From Lepiota brunneoincarnata (Eukaryota > Basidiomycota > Agaricomycetes > Agaricales > Agaricaceae): DNA of 64,000 nt. The stretch lies in assembly GCA_023014365.1 (NCBI GenBank), contig JAEBUN010000006.1, positions 868,001-932,000 on the forward strand, written 5' to 3'. The first letter of the stretch is position 1. Each line of letters opens with the position of its first letter. The position numbers and the translations under genes are program-made. Below are positions 24,930 to 35,092 of the stretch, piece after piece. The notes under the pieces were generated by a model. It ran no database searches, was not told the origin of the DNA, and saw only the letters and a program-made list of their open reading frames with translations.

Positions 24930-27807
24930 ATGCTCCAACCAGCACTGGCAAATTCCGCTGCTAATGCCAATGTGTCTTCCCCTGTGTCGGGGGATTCAAC
25001 AAGGGTGAACTCGAAGTCCCCTGCCCCCTTGTCCTTCCTCCTCAGTCCACCTCTGCCAAAACAATGGACTTCGGTGTGAGGGAGGAAACTCGCCTGCGTG
25101 CAGAATCCGTCCCTGCATCATATTTTCATTTAGGTATTTAAGTAGCACATTTGTACTTAGATACCTCAGCTCCCAACGACGAGGATGTCTCCGCTGCCAT
25201 AAGACCTCCGATAGGCTACAGTGTAACCAGCCTGAAGTTTCTTTCCCTCAGTTTCACACACACACTCTCTCTCTTTCTAAAGTCTCACTCAACCGGAGTT
25301 GTACTTGTACCCAGTTTCACGAGGTCGAGAAGACGAGCCCGTGGCTGTTTCGTCAACCACACCTCGCCCTTATTTTCTTTTTCCTACATTGGCCGGTGAG
25401 TTCGCCATCGTATAGTGTTGTCCTGCACTAGTGGCAGCTTTAAGTTTCACAGGCCTTGTTGATCTTGGCTCTCGCCTTCTGGACATGGGGGTAACAGAAA
25501 TATTCGGAGAAGATAATCCGGTCACTAGGTTGACGGGCCTCGCTCTTTAACCATCGTGAACTAATGCTTGTTTAGCATAACAAGACGTGTCGCTGTTCTC
25601 ACAAAGGACGTACCATGTAGCATATTGAATCCATTACTCCGTGACGGCGACATCATCATTGGGTATGTCGGAGGCCTCGTTTCCTGCCCGCCCCTATTGA
25701 TCAATACTTTGCGTTATAAGTGTCTATGGATGTCAGTTGGCTGGCAAAAGCCATGTGAGTCAACCATCGCCGTCTTCGCAGGCAGCATTACTCATGGCGA
25801 GAAGTTCATCAACACGGCCGTCGGAATGAGAGTCCTTGGCCTCAAGCCCGTCAGGGTTACCTCATTCTGTTGGTGGCGTCCCGCAACTGCGGTGGGTATG
25901 CGAGGAGTCTGAGTTAGGTGATAGAGATAGAATTGTTTTTGTCGAGCTTCCTTTCGATTTTGGCCGCACGGATTACACCATCGAAGGTTACAGACCTATT
26001 TTGTCGAAAAGGTAAGGTACTCTTAACCTCAAGCTGGTATTTCTCACCAACAACTGCTAAGCCCACTGGCACATCAGGAATTTTTCGGTATCATTCATCT
26101 ACAAACCGTTGAGCAGATGACCGACAAAGACGAGAGAGGCTCTGAAGTTGGCCCGATCTCGCAATTGAACGATCTGCGGAGACTCTTTAAGAAGGTGGGA
26201 ATGTCCTTTCCAACACGCATAATCTACGCATCGACGAGAGGGGAAATACGGTATAACCGGCATGCTAAACGCGCAGAGACAAAGTTAAAGAATCATTTTG
26301 AGGATATTGCTCGGCTTGGATGTATCGCGCCGCGGGTCATGCAGCTTTACTGAATTCATATCGGAGCGCATGGGACATTGTGGACAAATTGATGAACATG
26401 GAACCCAATGGTTGGCCGGAGGACCTGGACGATATTCTTGAGACTCTAGCTGCAAAGGACACCTCCCAAATCAATTTTGGGAGACTCACAGACAAGCATG
26501 CGCAGTGCGCCATAGATTTCTTATCCCTTGTAAGTGCTCTAGCGATCGCCGGTCCGCCTGATAATTGATGGAAGAGCAACAGGCTTTGGACGTGGAGAAT
26601 ATTTTGCCAAAACAACAGTCTTCGCGCATCTTGAATCTCCTCTCTGAACTTGCTGCATTTCACCAGAAGCTTCCGCGGTCCCTGATGCTCTCCGGTGTGA
26701 GCTACGACCGTGCTACACCTTTTGCTGAAGGAGGGTTTGGCTTTGTCCACAAGGGGAAATACAAAGGACAAGACGTATGTATTAAGGTTGCCCGTTCATC
26801 GGCCCTAGACGAACAAGAAACTCGCGACGATCACATTATGAATGTGGGTATCATAGCAAATATGCCCTGGACAATACTTGATGTCTATCTATCAGGCGCA
26901 CATCAAGGAGTTGATTATGCTTGCCCACATGGTGGTTACCTATACTCTCCCTCTTTATGGCTTCTACGGGCCAGAGGAAGCCCCACATCAAATTTGCACC
27001 GTCGTATCATGGATGCCGGAGGGTGATCTTTTGACATACGTCGAGAGAAATCCTGGATGCTACCAGATACAACTTGTAAGGATCCATCCAGAGGGTGTTG
27101 AGCGTCTCAAAAGCTAAATGTTTACTAGGCGACGGATATGGCCGAGGGCCTCAAAGGCTTACACGATCAATTGAACATTGTACATGGTGATCTCAAAGCA
27201 GTAATGTCACATCGTTATACTAGAGGGACGAAACTGATATTGGATGTTAGAGTAATGTACTTGTTACAATCACTGAGGGGTTTCCACAGGCAATGATTGC
27301 CGACTTTGGGATCTCGCAATTCGGGAAGACCTCAGATACGACTGGTAAAATCGTCGGTAGCGCCTACTGGATGGCCCCTGAACAGCTAGTAGGCGGCCAT
27401 GGGCCGTCCAAAGAGGCTGACATGTGGGCACTTGGTTGCACCTTCTATGAGGTACCTCCTTGATCAACATGTCCGAGTCGTCCATCAGTCTAACAAGCGC
27501 AAAGCTTCTTACAGGGAATATCCCCTTCTTCGAGTACGATACCGTTCCTCAGCTCATAGCTGCAATGATATGTCGCTCGGCTCGGCTTGAGCCGCTACAA
27601 CTCACAGGGGACTCGAAGCTGCTGTGGCCAATAATGAATGGATGCTTGCATTTTGAGCCAAGCGAGCGCTGGAGTCTCCAAGAAACGACTCACGAATTAA
27701 CCTGCATCTGGTGTATGGCGAACAGGGCCCTCGGCGATGATGCTCAAAGCCTAGTTTTGGAGGATGTCATATCGAACTTTGGAAAGGACGAGGAAATACA
27801 GGTCTAG
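24930..27807 (+). CDS. Protein kinase with long N-terminal region (C)
   Basis: The kinase domain occupies about 26700-27720. It shows a glycine loop (AEGGFGFVHKG), ATP lysine (VCIKVARSS), catalytic loop IVHGDLK (HGD in place of HRD, common in basidiomycete tyrosine-kinase-like families), ADFGISQF, YWMAPEQL and W-LGCTFYE. Introns of 50-57 bp splice these blocks in phase. The first ATG I can chain is at 24930. The N-terminal 500 or so codons have no known domain but include SQLNDLRRLF-KVGMSFPTRIIYA, conserved in copy C'. The tail after about 27680 departs from C' and may be frameshifted. Exons between 25100 and 26100 are uncertain. The catalytic domain looks functional; substrates are unknown. 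Confidence 0.7.
25077..25398. mobile_element. 322 bp insertion flanked by a CGGTG duplication
   Basis: Arm 2 of the inverted duplication reads straight from the CCAAAACAATGG exon end into a GTGAGT donor. Arm 1 has 322 extra bp here, bounded by CGGTG at 25072-25076 and 25394-25398; arm 2 has this once. The insert contains TATTTAAG at about 25136, a CACACA/CTCTCT stretch and pyrimidine-rich sequence but no long coding frame. It could be a solo LTR or a small non-autonomous element. The terminal bases do not form a clear TG...CA, so the class is open. Confidence 0.6.
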
Positions 27808-28420
27808 GATGAAGATTGAGACTGTAACCGCATTTGAAGCCCTCCGTCGTATGTAGTCGCTTAGCCGATACGCGGGAGAATTTGATTTAACACATTCACA
27901 GGTTTGGCAAAGCTGTGAAGCGTATGGCGCTCTGCTGGAGATGCCGAGTGTCGTGTAGAGAAAAGAATCATGAGGAAGCTTACAACATGGGTAGTGGGTG
28001 TGGCAGTCCTATGTGATTTGGGCGGCGGAATGATAGATAGCGTCCATGCATTTTGAATCTGTTTCACAAGGCCGTAAACTAGTTGAAATCGTACTCAAGT
28101 ATGAATTACGCGTTACTTCAGTGGCAACTGTTATATGCCTCATAATTCATTAGCAGTGTTTGAGTTAAAATCAAAGGAGATAGAGAACATCGTTCTGACC
28201 CAGTAGTATGAGTCGTATTTACAAAGCTTTCTACGGGGGCCTTACCGTCATGTCATTTGAGTTCAATGAATTTTCTGAGCAGGAGTATTTGTCTCCTTAC
28301 AACTGTTGCCCTTGCCCGTAACCTTTGATTCCCCCTAAGCCCAACTTATCCAATCCTACAGGGCTCTCCCCGCCTTCTCATATGCTTGGATATCAGGATC
28401 ACCTCCCTGGGACTCCAACA

Positions 28421-29224
28421 TCAGAATGCCCTGACTGCAATCAGATGTGTTTCGTTCAAATTACACCAGAAGGCCCTCCTGTTGAGCATTCCAATGACGT
28501 ATTCGAAGACCCGTTCCAACGTTTCTGAGAAATCAACATTCCAATCGTTCAGTAGAAATTCAATGCGGAATGCAGATGAAAGGGCGCCGTCGGTGGGCGA
28601 CCTCACTGGGGGGGAACGTCCAGAGAATGAGCGGGACTCGAGATAGTATTCGAGGTCAAGGGAGGAATTACCTATTTACATGAGCTCGCCGCTATTTATA
28701 CTACCTACTTGATGAAGTAAGCCAGCCGGCTTACAGCAGAAAAGGGACACCCCACACGGGATCAGGTCTCTGAATGCATTACATCTTATCCGTGGACAAT
28801 AAATTTCCTGACCTGGCGCAACCTCTCCGTTGATTTTCAGAAACAGTTCAAGTCGTCGGCGAATGAGTATTCCCGGAGGCTGACCCTGCTCGATGACGCC
28901 CACCATGTGTTCCAAAGCTTGGAAAACTGTAGTGTCATGTGCATGGACTCCCGCTCGTTCCCGTTCCCGCTCCTGGTTCTCCGCCAAGGCACGAGTCCGT
29001 TGACTAGTGGTGATGGAGAGTGTGTTAATGGAGCGAAGCAAACCATGGGTGCCTTCGTCCTGGACACACTGATAAAGGGCCTCCGAGAATTCGTTGTATT
29101 GGAGGTATGTCCTTCCAAGCCAGTGGAGCCCCCAACCCACATTGGCAGCACCTTTCAACCCCTTGTATACATTCCAGTCGTAATCCGGCCAGCTCCAGAA
29201 TTTGGATGCCCCCGTGCTCTGCAT
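28421..29224 (-). CDS. Small unrecognised gene or remnant (module S)
   Basis: A minus-strand frame of 182 codons (28676-29224) is followed by a second segment (28421-28606) with FLLNDWNVDFSETLERV and VIGMLNRRA. The first part has a TPR-like stretch (LGRTYLQYNEFSEAL). A second copy on the + strand at 62690-63010 keeps the encoded sequence well (DDWNIDFSETL, ITGMLNRRDF, CNLNETYL), which suggests that this frame was once under selection. No family was recognised. It sits tail-to-tail with kinase C, and its copy sits head-to-head with kinase C'. It may be a fragment. Confidence 0.4.
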
Positions 29225-29269
29225 TTTGCTGCCACCGAGTGAATCTGAAGAGAAGGAACGTTCAGAAAT

Positions 29270-30560
29270 CCGATGCTGAGTCCCAGTCCTTCAAGTGGTT
29301 AGCATGGAAGTGGGCTCCTGGCCTATTCTTTGCCTTGCCTTTCTCCAGTCGAGGAAAATGTCTTGGACATTCAAGGAATGCATCTGCAGTGTTTGGCTCG
29401 TTCTTGCATGGGCAGGCTCAAACTCTCGAACTTTTTGGTGTTTCTCATCTCTTGCTACAGTTGCGGAACTGTGTTGTGCTCTGACAGTGAGTTCCGAAGC
29501 AACTGGCCGCCAAATAATTACGTTTGTTCATCGAGGAGAGGTTATGCCAATGGTGCCATCTCGAATGGTGAGTTGTCATCTTCGTACCTCACTTGAACAG
29601 CGTTGCTGACTTCTACAATGTAGTAAATACGCGTGTGTCGAGCCTCCGATCACCTGAATTCTGAGAGAGTGAAGAACCTGGCGCCGACGTTGCGCTAGTT
29701 CTCACCCGTATTTATGGTGATAGGCTCGAAGACCATAGCTATGGAACGACTGTCTGAGGGCAGCTTTATCACCCTGGCCCTCGATCATGTCGGCCGCAAG
29801 TAGCCACTTTTGCTCGGTGCTGCCAGCTTCACTTTTTTGCATTCCATCCGGGCTGCCATTGTTGCGATACATACATGCCTACCGGATGGGGTCAATGTTG
29901 CCGCTCAATGGTGAGTACTGCCAAATCGCCGCTTTTCATCGCCGAATGATCACTTGCGTTCAGTGCTGGTATCGGCATGATCTTCATGCCCAGTATCTTC
30001 CCCTCCTTCAACTTCGGACCCTTTATCTGGGTGTTCCCTACATGCACGCGGTCTATTGGAACCGGTGCCGCGACCTGTTCTAATTGGATACATTATATCA
30101 TGGTGTTGTCGAAACCCTGAGGCTCAACTCGAGCAGGCCCGAGATGCCCTCACGGGACGGGTTTCCTCCTATAGTGCCCAGAATGTCAACTGGAAGTTCT
30201 ACCTCTTGTTTATCTGCCTCAATATCAATTCGGAGACCGAGGGCTGGTGAGGCCGAGGGGGAGCGCAGTCAAGCCACCCTGGAATTGTGCCACCGACTGG
30301 CTACACCTGTGCCGAGTCCGGTAGGGGAAGCAGAGGAAAAAGGGTATGGGCGGGCAGGGTTTAGAAAGGACGCTGGCTGGGGCGTGGTATGTGTGCGAAG
30401 TTGAAAATGGGTAGCGAGGCGGGAGTGGTGCCCCACACTGACGCATTATCTGGCCACTGGTTTCAATCAACCCTTCAATCCGTTCGACATTCGGTGAACC
30501 CTTTTTCAAACAAACATTGATCTCGCTTGTCGGAGTAATTTGTACTAAGTTATACAGAAA
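29270..30560. repeat. Dispersed repeat R2 (partner R1 at 18882-20350)
   Basis: Same orientation and block order as R1 (coordinates given there). The middle (30060-30410) is not shared and is GC-rich. As with R1, kinase sequence on the minus strand follows directly. R2 plus kinase B therefore looks like a duplicated R1 plus kinase A/D segment. Confidence 0.75.
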
Positions 30561-30769
30561 CCTTCCTTGCTCTCTTCTTTGCGTTACTCGGAGATACCTA
30601 CGCCTATTTAATTTCAATCCACCTAGTCAGTAGGCATTGTCAAAGCAAAAGTGAAGGTCGCCCGATCTTATCCCCCCAGCCATCTTCCCCAGTCCACCAT
30701 GCACTCTTTGCTTGCCAGTCTCCTTTACTTCTGCCTACATCTGATTTATCGGCATGACAAGTAAAAAGA

Positions 30770-32460
30770 TCAGTGTGTAGTACAGACTATGATAGATCCA
30801 CTTGCTCTCTCCAGAATTTTGGAAGCACTAGTATAGTTGATTGCGGCTTGTATCCTAACACTTTTCACTGTTTGGAATTGATGGTCCGGCTGAGCCAGAC
30901 CGATGGGCTGACTTCCGACCAACCTTAACGCGAGGAATTTCGTTTTAATCTGAGCAACGGTTGGCCTCATTATGCCGGTCTGGGGGAATTCGCGGATCCA
31001 GCATCCTTGAAAGACTCCCCACACTCCCTTGTCGTCAGGTTCTGGCGTCGGAGGACCATACCAGCCCTTGTTAAATTTGAGAATCAAAGCGATTTGTGCA
31101 CGACCTAACTCCGCGTTCACAACCTCGTGGGTGAATGGTACTTTCTCCGTCATGACCTGGAATCCAACAGAACATGAGGCCAAACAATGTAGTCGCATGA
31201 GTTTGAATGTACCCCTACCTCGTGACACCAAAGTCGGTAAGAAGTGCCCGTCCTTTAGCTGAGACGAGTACATTGTTCTAGGAGCAAGGTCGGTACCGGC
31301 GCTGGAGGCGCATGATTGATGAAGTACCCCTTTGTGTATAATGTTCATCGTATCGTGTGGATACTCGAGGCCAGATAGTATACCTGATACCTAAGACGAG
31401 ATCTAGCTGAGACGTAAAGTCTGAACTAATGTAATGGCTAGACGCACGAGCTGGATTCGAGACGTTTGAAGTTGCCCCGGAGGACATTCTTGCAATATGA
31501 TTTAACATTGCCGTTTTCCATTCAGGGCGTCACAATACATATTTTGCGTTTTTTTTTTCCGTGGAAATAAACTCTATATAGAGGAAGGACATTTGATGAG
31601 ATGTGTGAGCTAGGAGGATGGCTTCCTTGGCTTGCGCCTGCAATGCTAATGCCATGTTAATTGAGTTTCTTTTCGCTCAAGCCAAGAACATACTCTCAGC
31701 TTAACTGTCGCTTTTGCCCTGGTGTCCGTGCGACAGACCTTGACGCATACAGCCTGACCTGAGCTCAAAGTTCCCTTATGCACAAAACCAAATCCTCCTT
31801 TGGCGATATGTTTATTTGGGGAGAGATCACAGTGCACGTTTTTAAGTTTGAGCGACCAAGGAAGGACTTGGGCGTTCTTGACAAATTGAGACAAAGTGTG
31901 CAAAACTGCTTTTGGTGAACACTGTCGCCCATGTCGTCGAACATCTATGTTATGCGAATCAGTAGAAGAACCCTGGTGTTTGACAAGAGATGCTACGTAC
32001 TTTGTTCAGCACATCAGGGGTGATTTGAGCGTCCTTTCCTTGGAGATTGGTTAGTGGGCCCCTCTGCTTATCGGGAACGAGCTTCAGTATGTTGGAAATT
32101 TGGAATAAGATTTGCCTCCCGGCTTGAAATCGGCTGGGACATTTGGCTGGCCACCACCTCGCGCATCCAGGTCCCCTGTCGAGATGTAGTTACCCATTGT
32201 TCGGATTTCATAGATAGTTGGGCGGACAGGACAGAGTCCTTGAGAAGAACCAGGGCTACGCGGGTTCGGATCAACCTCAAGTCGATGTCCCAGACGGGTC
32301 CCAGATAATCGTTCAAGTTGTCGCATGGCTTCCCGACGATTTGCATTGAGTTAAATTCCCTGATTGTGGTGCCGGTTAATATTAGTTGATTTGTGGTATT
32401 AATATGAGATAAGCTGAGATACTGATTCCCTATCAAGATCGAATATCGAGCGCGCAATTG
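30770..32460 (-). pseudogene. Protein kinase pseudogene (B) lacking the catalytic loop
   Basis: This is a paralogue of A with an N-terminal region (32084-32326), a glycine loop (AKGGFGFVHKG) and lysine (VCVKVCR) at about 31720-31840. At 31328-31340 nine bases that encode Ala-Asp-Leu in A are absent, so IIHADLKG becomes IIH-KG and the catalytic Asp is gone. After TDFG the sequence jumps straight to the next exon, with the activation segment and APE motif missing. The C-terminal exons (EVVNAELGRAQIALILKF, MRPTVAQIKTKFLAL) remain open. It is a pseudogene or, less likely, a catalytically dead pseudokinase. Confidence 0.75.
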
Positions 32461-33020
32461 AATTACCGTTCAACCTGGGTCGACTTCAGAGTGACTAAGA
32501 ACAACCCATGACAATCGTTTTCACAGTGCTAAGATGAGGGACTGAGGCACAGACGAGGTCGCCTAGCGCCTAGCTACAAGACGCGCGCACTAGACCCTGT
32601 CCACGGCACTCCTCCCATTTTGCTGTCTGTGGCCTTGCATCTGAGCCCCGCCTCTCGTTGAGCGTATGTAGTGGCATGCAGCAAATGCCTTCTTGGGCAT
32701 CTAACACGCCGCTCCTCTCGTTCTTCGACAACCTGACGAACTACCGTAAGTGAGTGCCCGTGATCGTTCCCGGCGACTCCTTTACATGTAATTCGTGATA
32801 GCCTCAGAAACTCATGAAACTGCTGAAGCCCCTGGATTTAAAGATACCAAGTTTTAAAAATTCGCGGTGAACATGCTGGAAAAAAATAAAGGATGCACGT
32901 TTCCCTTCCGCCCCTTCCTTTTTCTCGCCGTCTCGAAATTCGTAGCCGAAGGTCAGGGTAAAGGATCTATACGACTATTCTACGTGTTACTACGTGTATT
33001 TCGAACGCATCCAGACAATA
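32461..33020. other. No gene recognised
   Basis: This is 560 bp between kinase B and the next candidate gene. The start (32440-32500) keeps an upstream element shared by kinases A, B, C and C' (AATATCGAGCGCGCA and CAACCTGGGTCG in B). Nothing else is recognised. Confidence 0.4.
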
Positions 33021-33645
33021 CATGGGCCAGTATTCATTCACACCAACCGAGTCTTTGAGTCCCGAGGAGGTCAGTCAGGCACCTTTTCTGCTCTGACAAG
33101 CAGTTCTGAGAAATTACCCTTCCAGTTCTTTACCACCCGGGATAACGGGAATTATTCGCAAGAAATGGGGCCGTAAGATTGCTCTTCGAATTGCTGCGAG
33201 AATACGGTTCAAATGTGTGAATCTGACCGAGGCTCAAACACAAAAGATTAACCCAAATAAGCTGGGGAGCATTATTACGCCTGAGAATATCATGGCTGCT
33301 TTCAAGAGCGGAGAGGTGCGTGCACCTGCTTGTCAACCTACTCTCTCGTCCGGATTGTATATTCGCGCTGGCGACAGGTATTTGGCGTATGGGAAATGCG
33401 CTACGTTGATTACGGCGTGAAGTTCCAGGAAAGAATTGCTGAGGAAAGCCAGACTTGGGGCTCCTCCCCTCCAAAGCCTAAGAAGGATTGCAAAGAGCCA
33501 ACAAAGAAGGGATCCGCTCCCCGCAACCCGAAAACTGGTGAAAAGCGCAGGTTTTTCGCATCATTCAGACAATTCGGAACCGGAACCGGACTTTGGACAT
33601 TCGGATTCGGACGCTCCTTCTGACATTGACGACAAGTTGGAATAG
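33021..33645 (+). CDS. Unrecognised short multi-exon gene candidate
   Basis: A frame from about 33120 encodes a basic stretch (GIIRKKWGRKIALRIAARIR) followed by NPNKLGSIITPENIMAAFKSGE, then a GTGCGT donor at 33315. A plausible intron ends in GCGACAG at 33377. The next exon continues with WEMRYVDYGVKFQERIAEE and a Lys/Pro-rich part. An acidic Ser/Asp-rich frame ends at TAG 33643-33645. A possible first exon starts at ATG 33023, but its splice phase does not match. The mixed basic core and acidic tail suggest a small nuclear or DNA-binding protein, but I recognise no family. Confidence 0.35.
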
Positions 33646-34201
33646 CTCAAAGACACTCGTCGGTGGACCGAGCGATATTGCATCGTTGAATTGACCTGTC
33701 CGTCCGTCCGTTATATCCACCATGTCATTGGACACCAGGAACATTGTGCAGAATCGATTGCTGAGCAGCCTGGCTCTTCGTGCTCCGGTGTGTAACCAAC
33801 CTGAGGTGGTGAGTCCACTGCGAGAAGCTTTACGCTGATCAAAATTCTGGTTCCGTATTTTACGAGTGTAGACTTTTTCGTACGCGCTCGTCCAACTAAG
33901 ATTTTGTCCCCCTAGAGCGCTACAATCTCTTGTAGATGTTGCATAGGTACAGCATGTCGTCCAAGTCGCATCCGGTCGATCGTACTTGCTCTCGTCCTCG
34001 GCGTCTTCTGAGTCCCGAAAGGCATATGCGATGTCATTTTCCAGCGGATGCGGTTTGTTCAAGCTGGATTTTGTTTTCCGGTGCCGTCCCGGGGGGTGAT
34101 GCTGGTAGCACGGATCTGATTTGTGATAAACGCTTTTCGTGTCACAATCGTGTGAAGGGACGCGTTGTTTTGTTTTGTGGTATCAATCGTGTCCACCGCC
34201 C
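33646..34201. other. Upstream region of the J-protein gene
   Basis: No gene is supported here. The last 100 bp (34100-34201) are repeated at 18685-18780 along with the J-protein start. Confidence 0.35.
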
Positions 34202-34999
34202 ATGCATAAGCCACCACCATTAGCGATCCGATGCAGGGCTTTCCAACCAAATCCACAGATACCACCAAAAGCCAATAGAACACGAGGCTACGTGACACCT
34301 TCATCCTCATCCACGCCCCCGTCGTCTACCAACCCCTTCCCGTACCCAACCCACCGGAACCCAACCCCTCACCAAATCTTCCACCTCCCTCATTCTGCCA
34401 CCGAAGGCGACATCAAAACACGTTGTAAATTGCTCCTCTGTCTCTCACCGCATACGTTCATCTACTCACTTGTGTGCATGTGTCCGTACTAGACTTTGAC
34501 CTGGTTAGAATATACCACCCCGATAAAGCTGCCTCGGTTCTCCCTCCCGATCTTGCACATGAGCGATTCCAATCTATAACAACAGCCTACGACATCCTGC
34601 GTGGTAAGAAGCCCTACCCAGGTGCAAGTCTTCATGGGTCGAGTACTGCAGGAGCGGAGGACCGAAGCTACCAAACGACTGCGGCATACCGGGCCGCAAG
34701 AAGGCGGAGGCAGGAGCTGTATTCCAGTGGTGCGGTGGATGACAGATGGAAAGACCGGATATTCTTGGGTCTGGCATTTGCTGTAAGTATCTCCTATGGC
34801 TTATGATGACTTGCGCAAGGACTTAGGTGTATGCAAGACTGTAGGTATGTTCGCTCTGCAGGCAGCTACCACACGAAGAGAAGCGATGGGGGACCTCTTA
34901 GTGAGAGCACGTCATTCCGAATCCCATCTGCCACAGAGGTCCCAAGTGGACGACGCCGCTCACAAACCCTCTGAGGACGAAAAACGTCTAAGCGCATAG
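34202..34999 (+). CDS. J-domain (DnaJ-like) protein, probably mitochondrial
   Basis: From the ATG at 34202 the N-terminus is rich in Arg, Pro and Ser with almost no acids and looks like a presequence. The J domain spans two exons: HQIFHLPHSATEGDIKTR, a 67 bp intron ending at 34491, then YFDLVRIYHPDKAA with the HPD motif needed to stimulate Hsp70 ATPase, and SITTAYDILRG. A basic segment and a short hydrophobic helix (IFLGLAFA) follow. A probable 78 bp intron, from GTAAGT at 34782 to CTGCAG at 34859, joins in phase to a hydrophilic tail ending with TAG at 34997-34999. Single-helix J proteins of this kind are often mitochondrial. A truncated copy of its 5' end is at 18685-18881. Confidence 0.8.
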
Positions 35000-35092
35000 C
35001 TCGCCTTTAACAATAACTTATTATTACACGAGCTAGGTCTGCACAGCATATAGATAGACACTGTATCAATTAATCTGTCCATATTCCAATCT

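Larger units (their letters stand above)
24720..28140 (+). repeat. Inverted duplication, arm 1 (kinase C module)
   Basis: About 3.4 kb matches the reverse complement of 59605-62690. The match covers the kinase gene, its upstream region (shared GTCATTTCTTCTGC and TTGACCCTTTGCCCATGCTC) and downstream sequence past the stop. Introns match as well as exons, so this is a segmental DNA duplication and not a retrocopy. Arm 1 carries a 322 bp insertion at 25077 that arm 2 lacks. Confidence 0.85.

Noticed and set aside
25151..25399. 82-codon plus frame inside the 322 bp insertion
   Set aside because: It spans the insert and its edge, is Ser/Leu low-complexity from CT-rich sequence, and is absent from copy C'.
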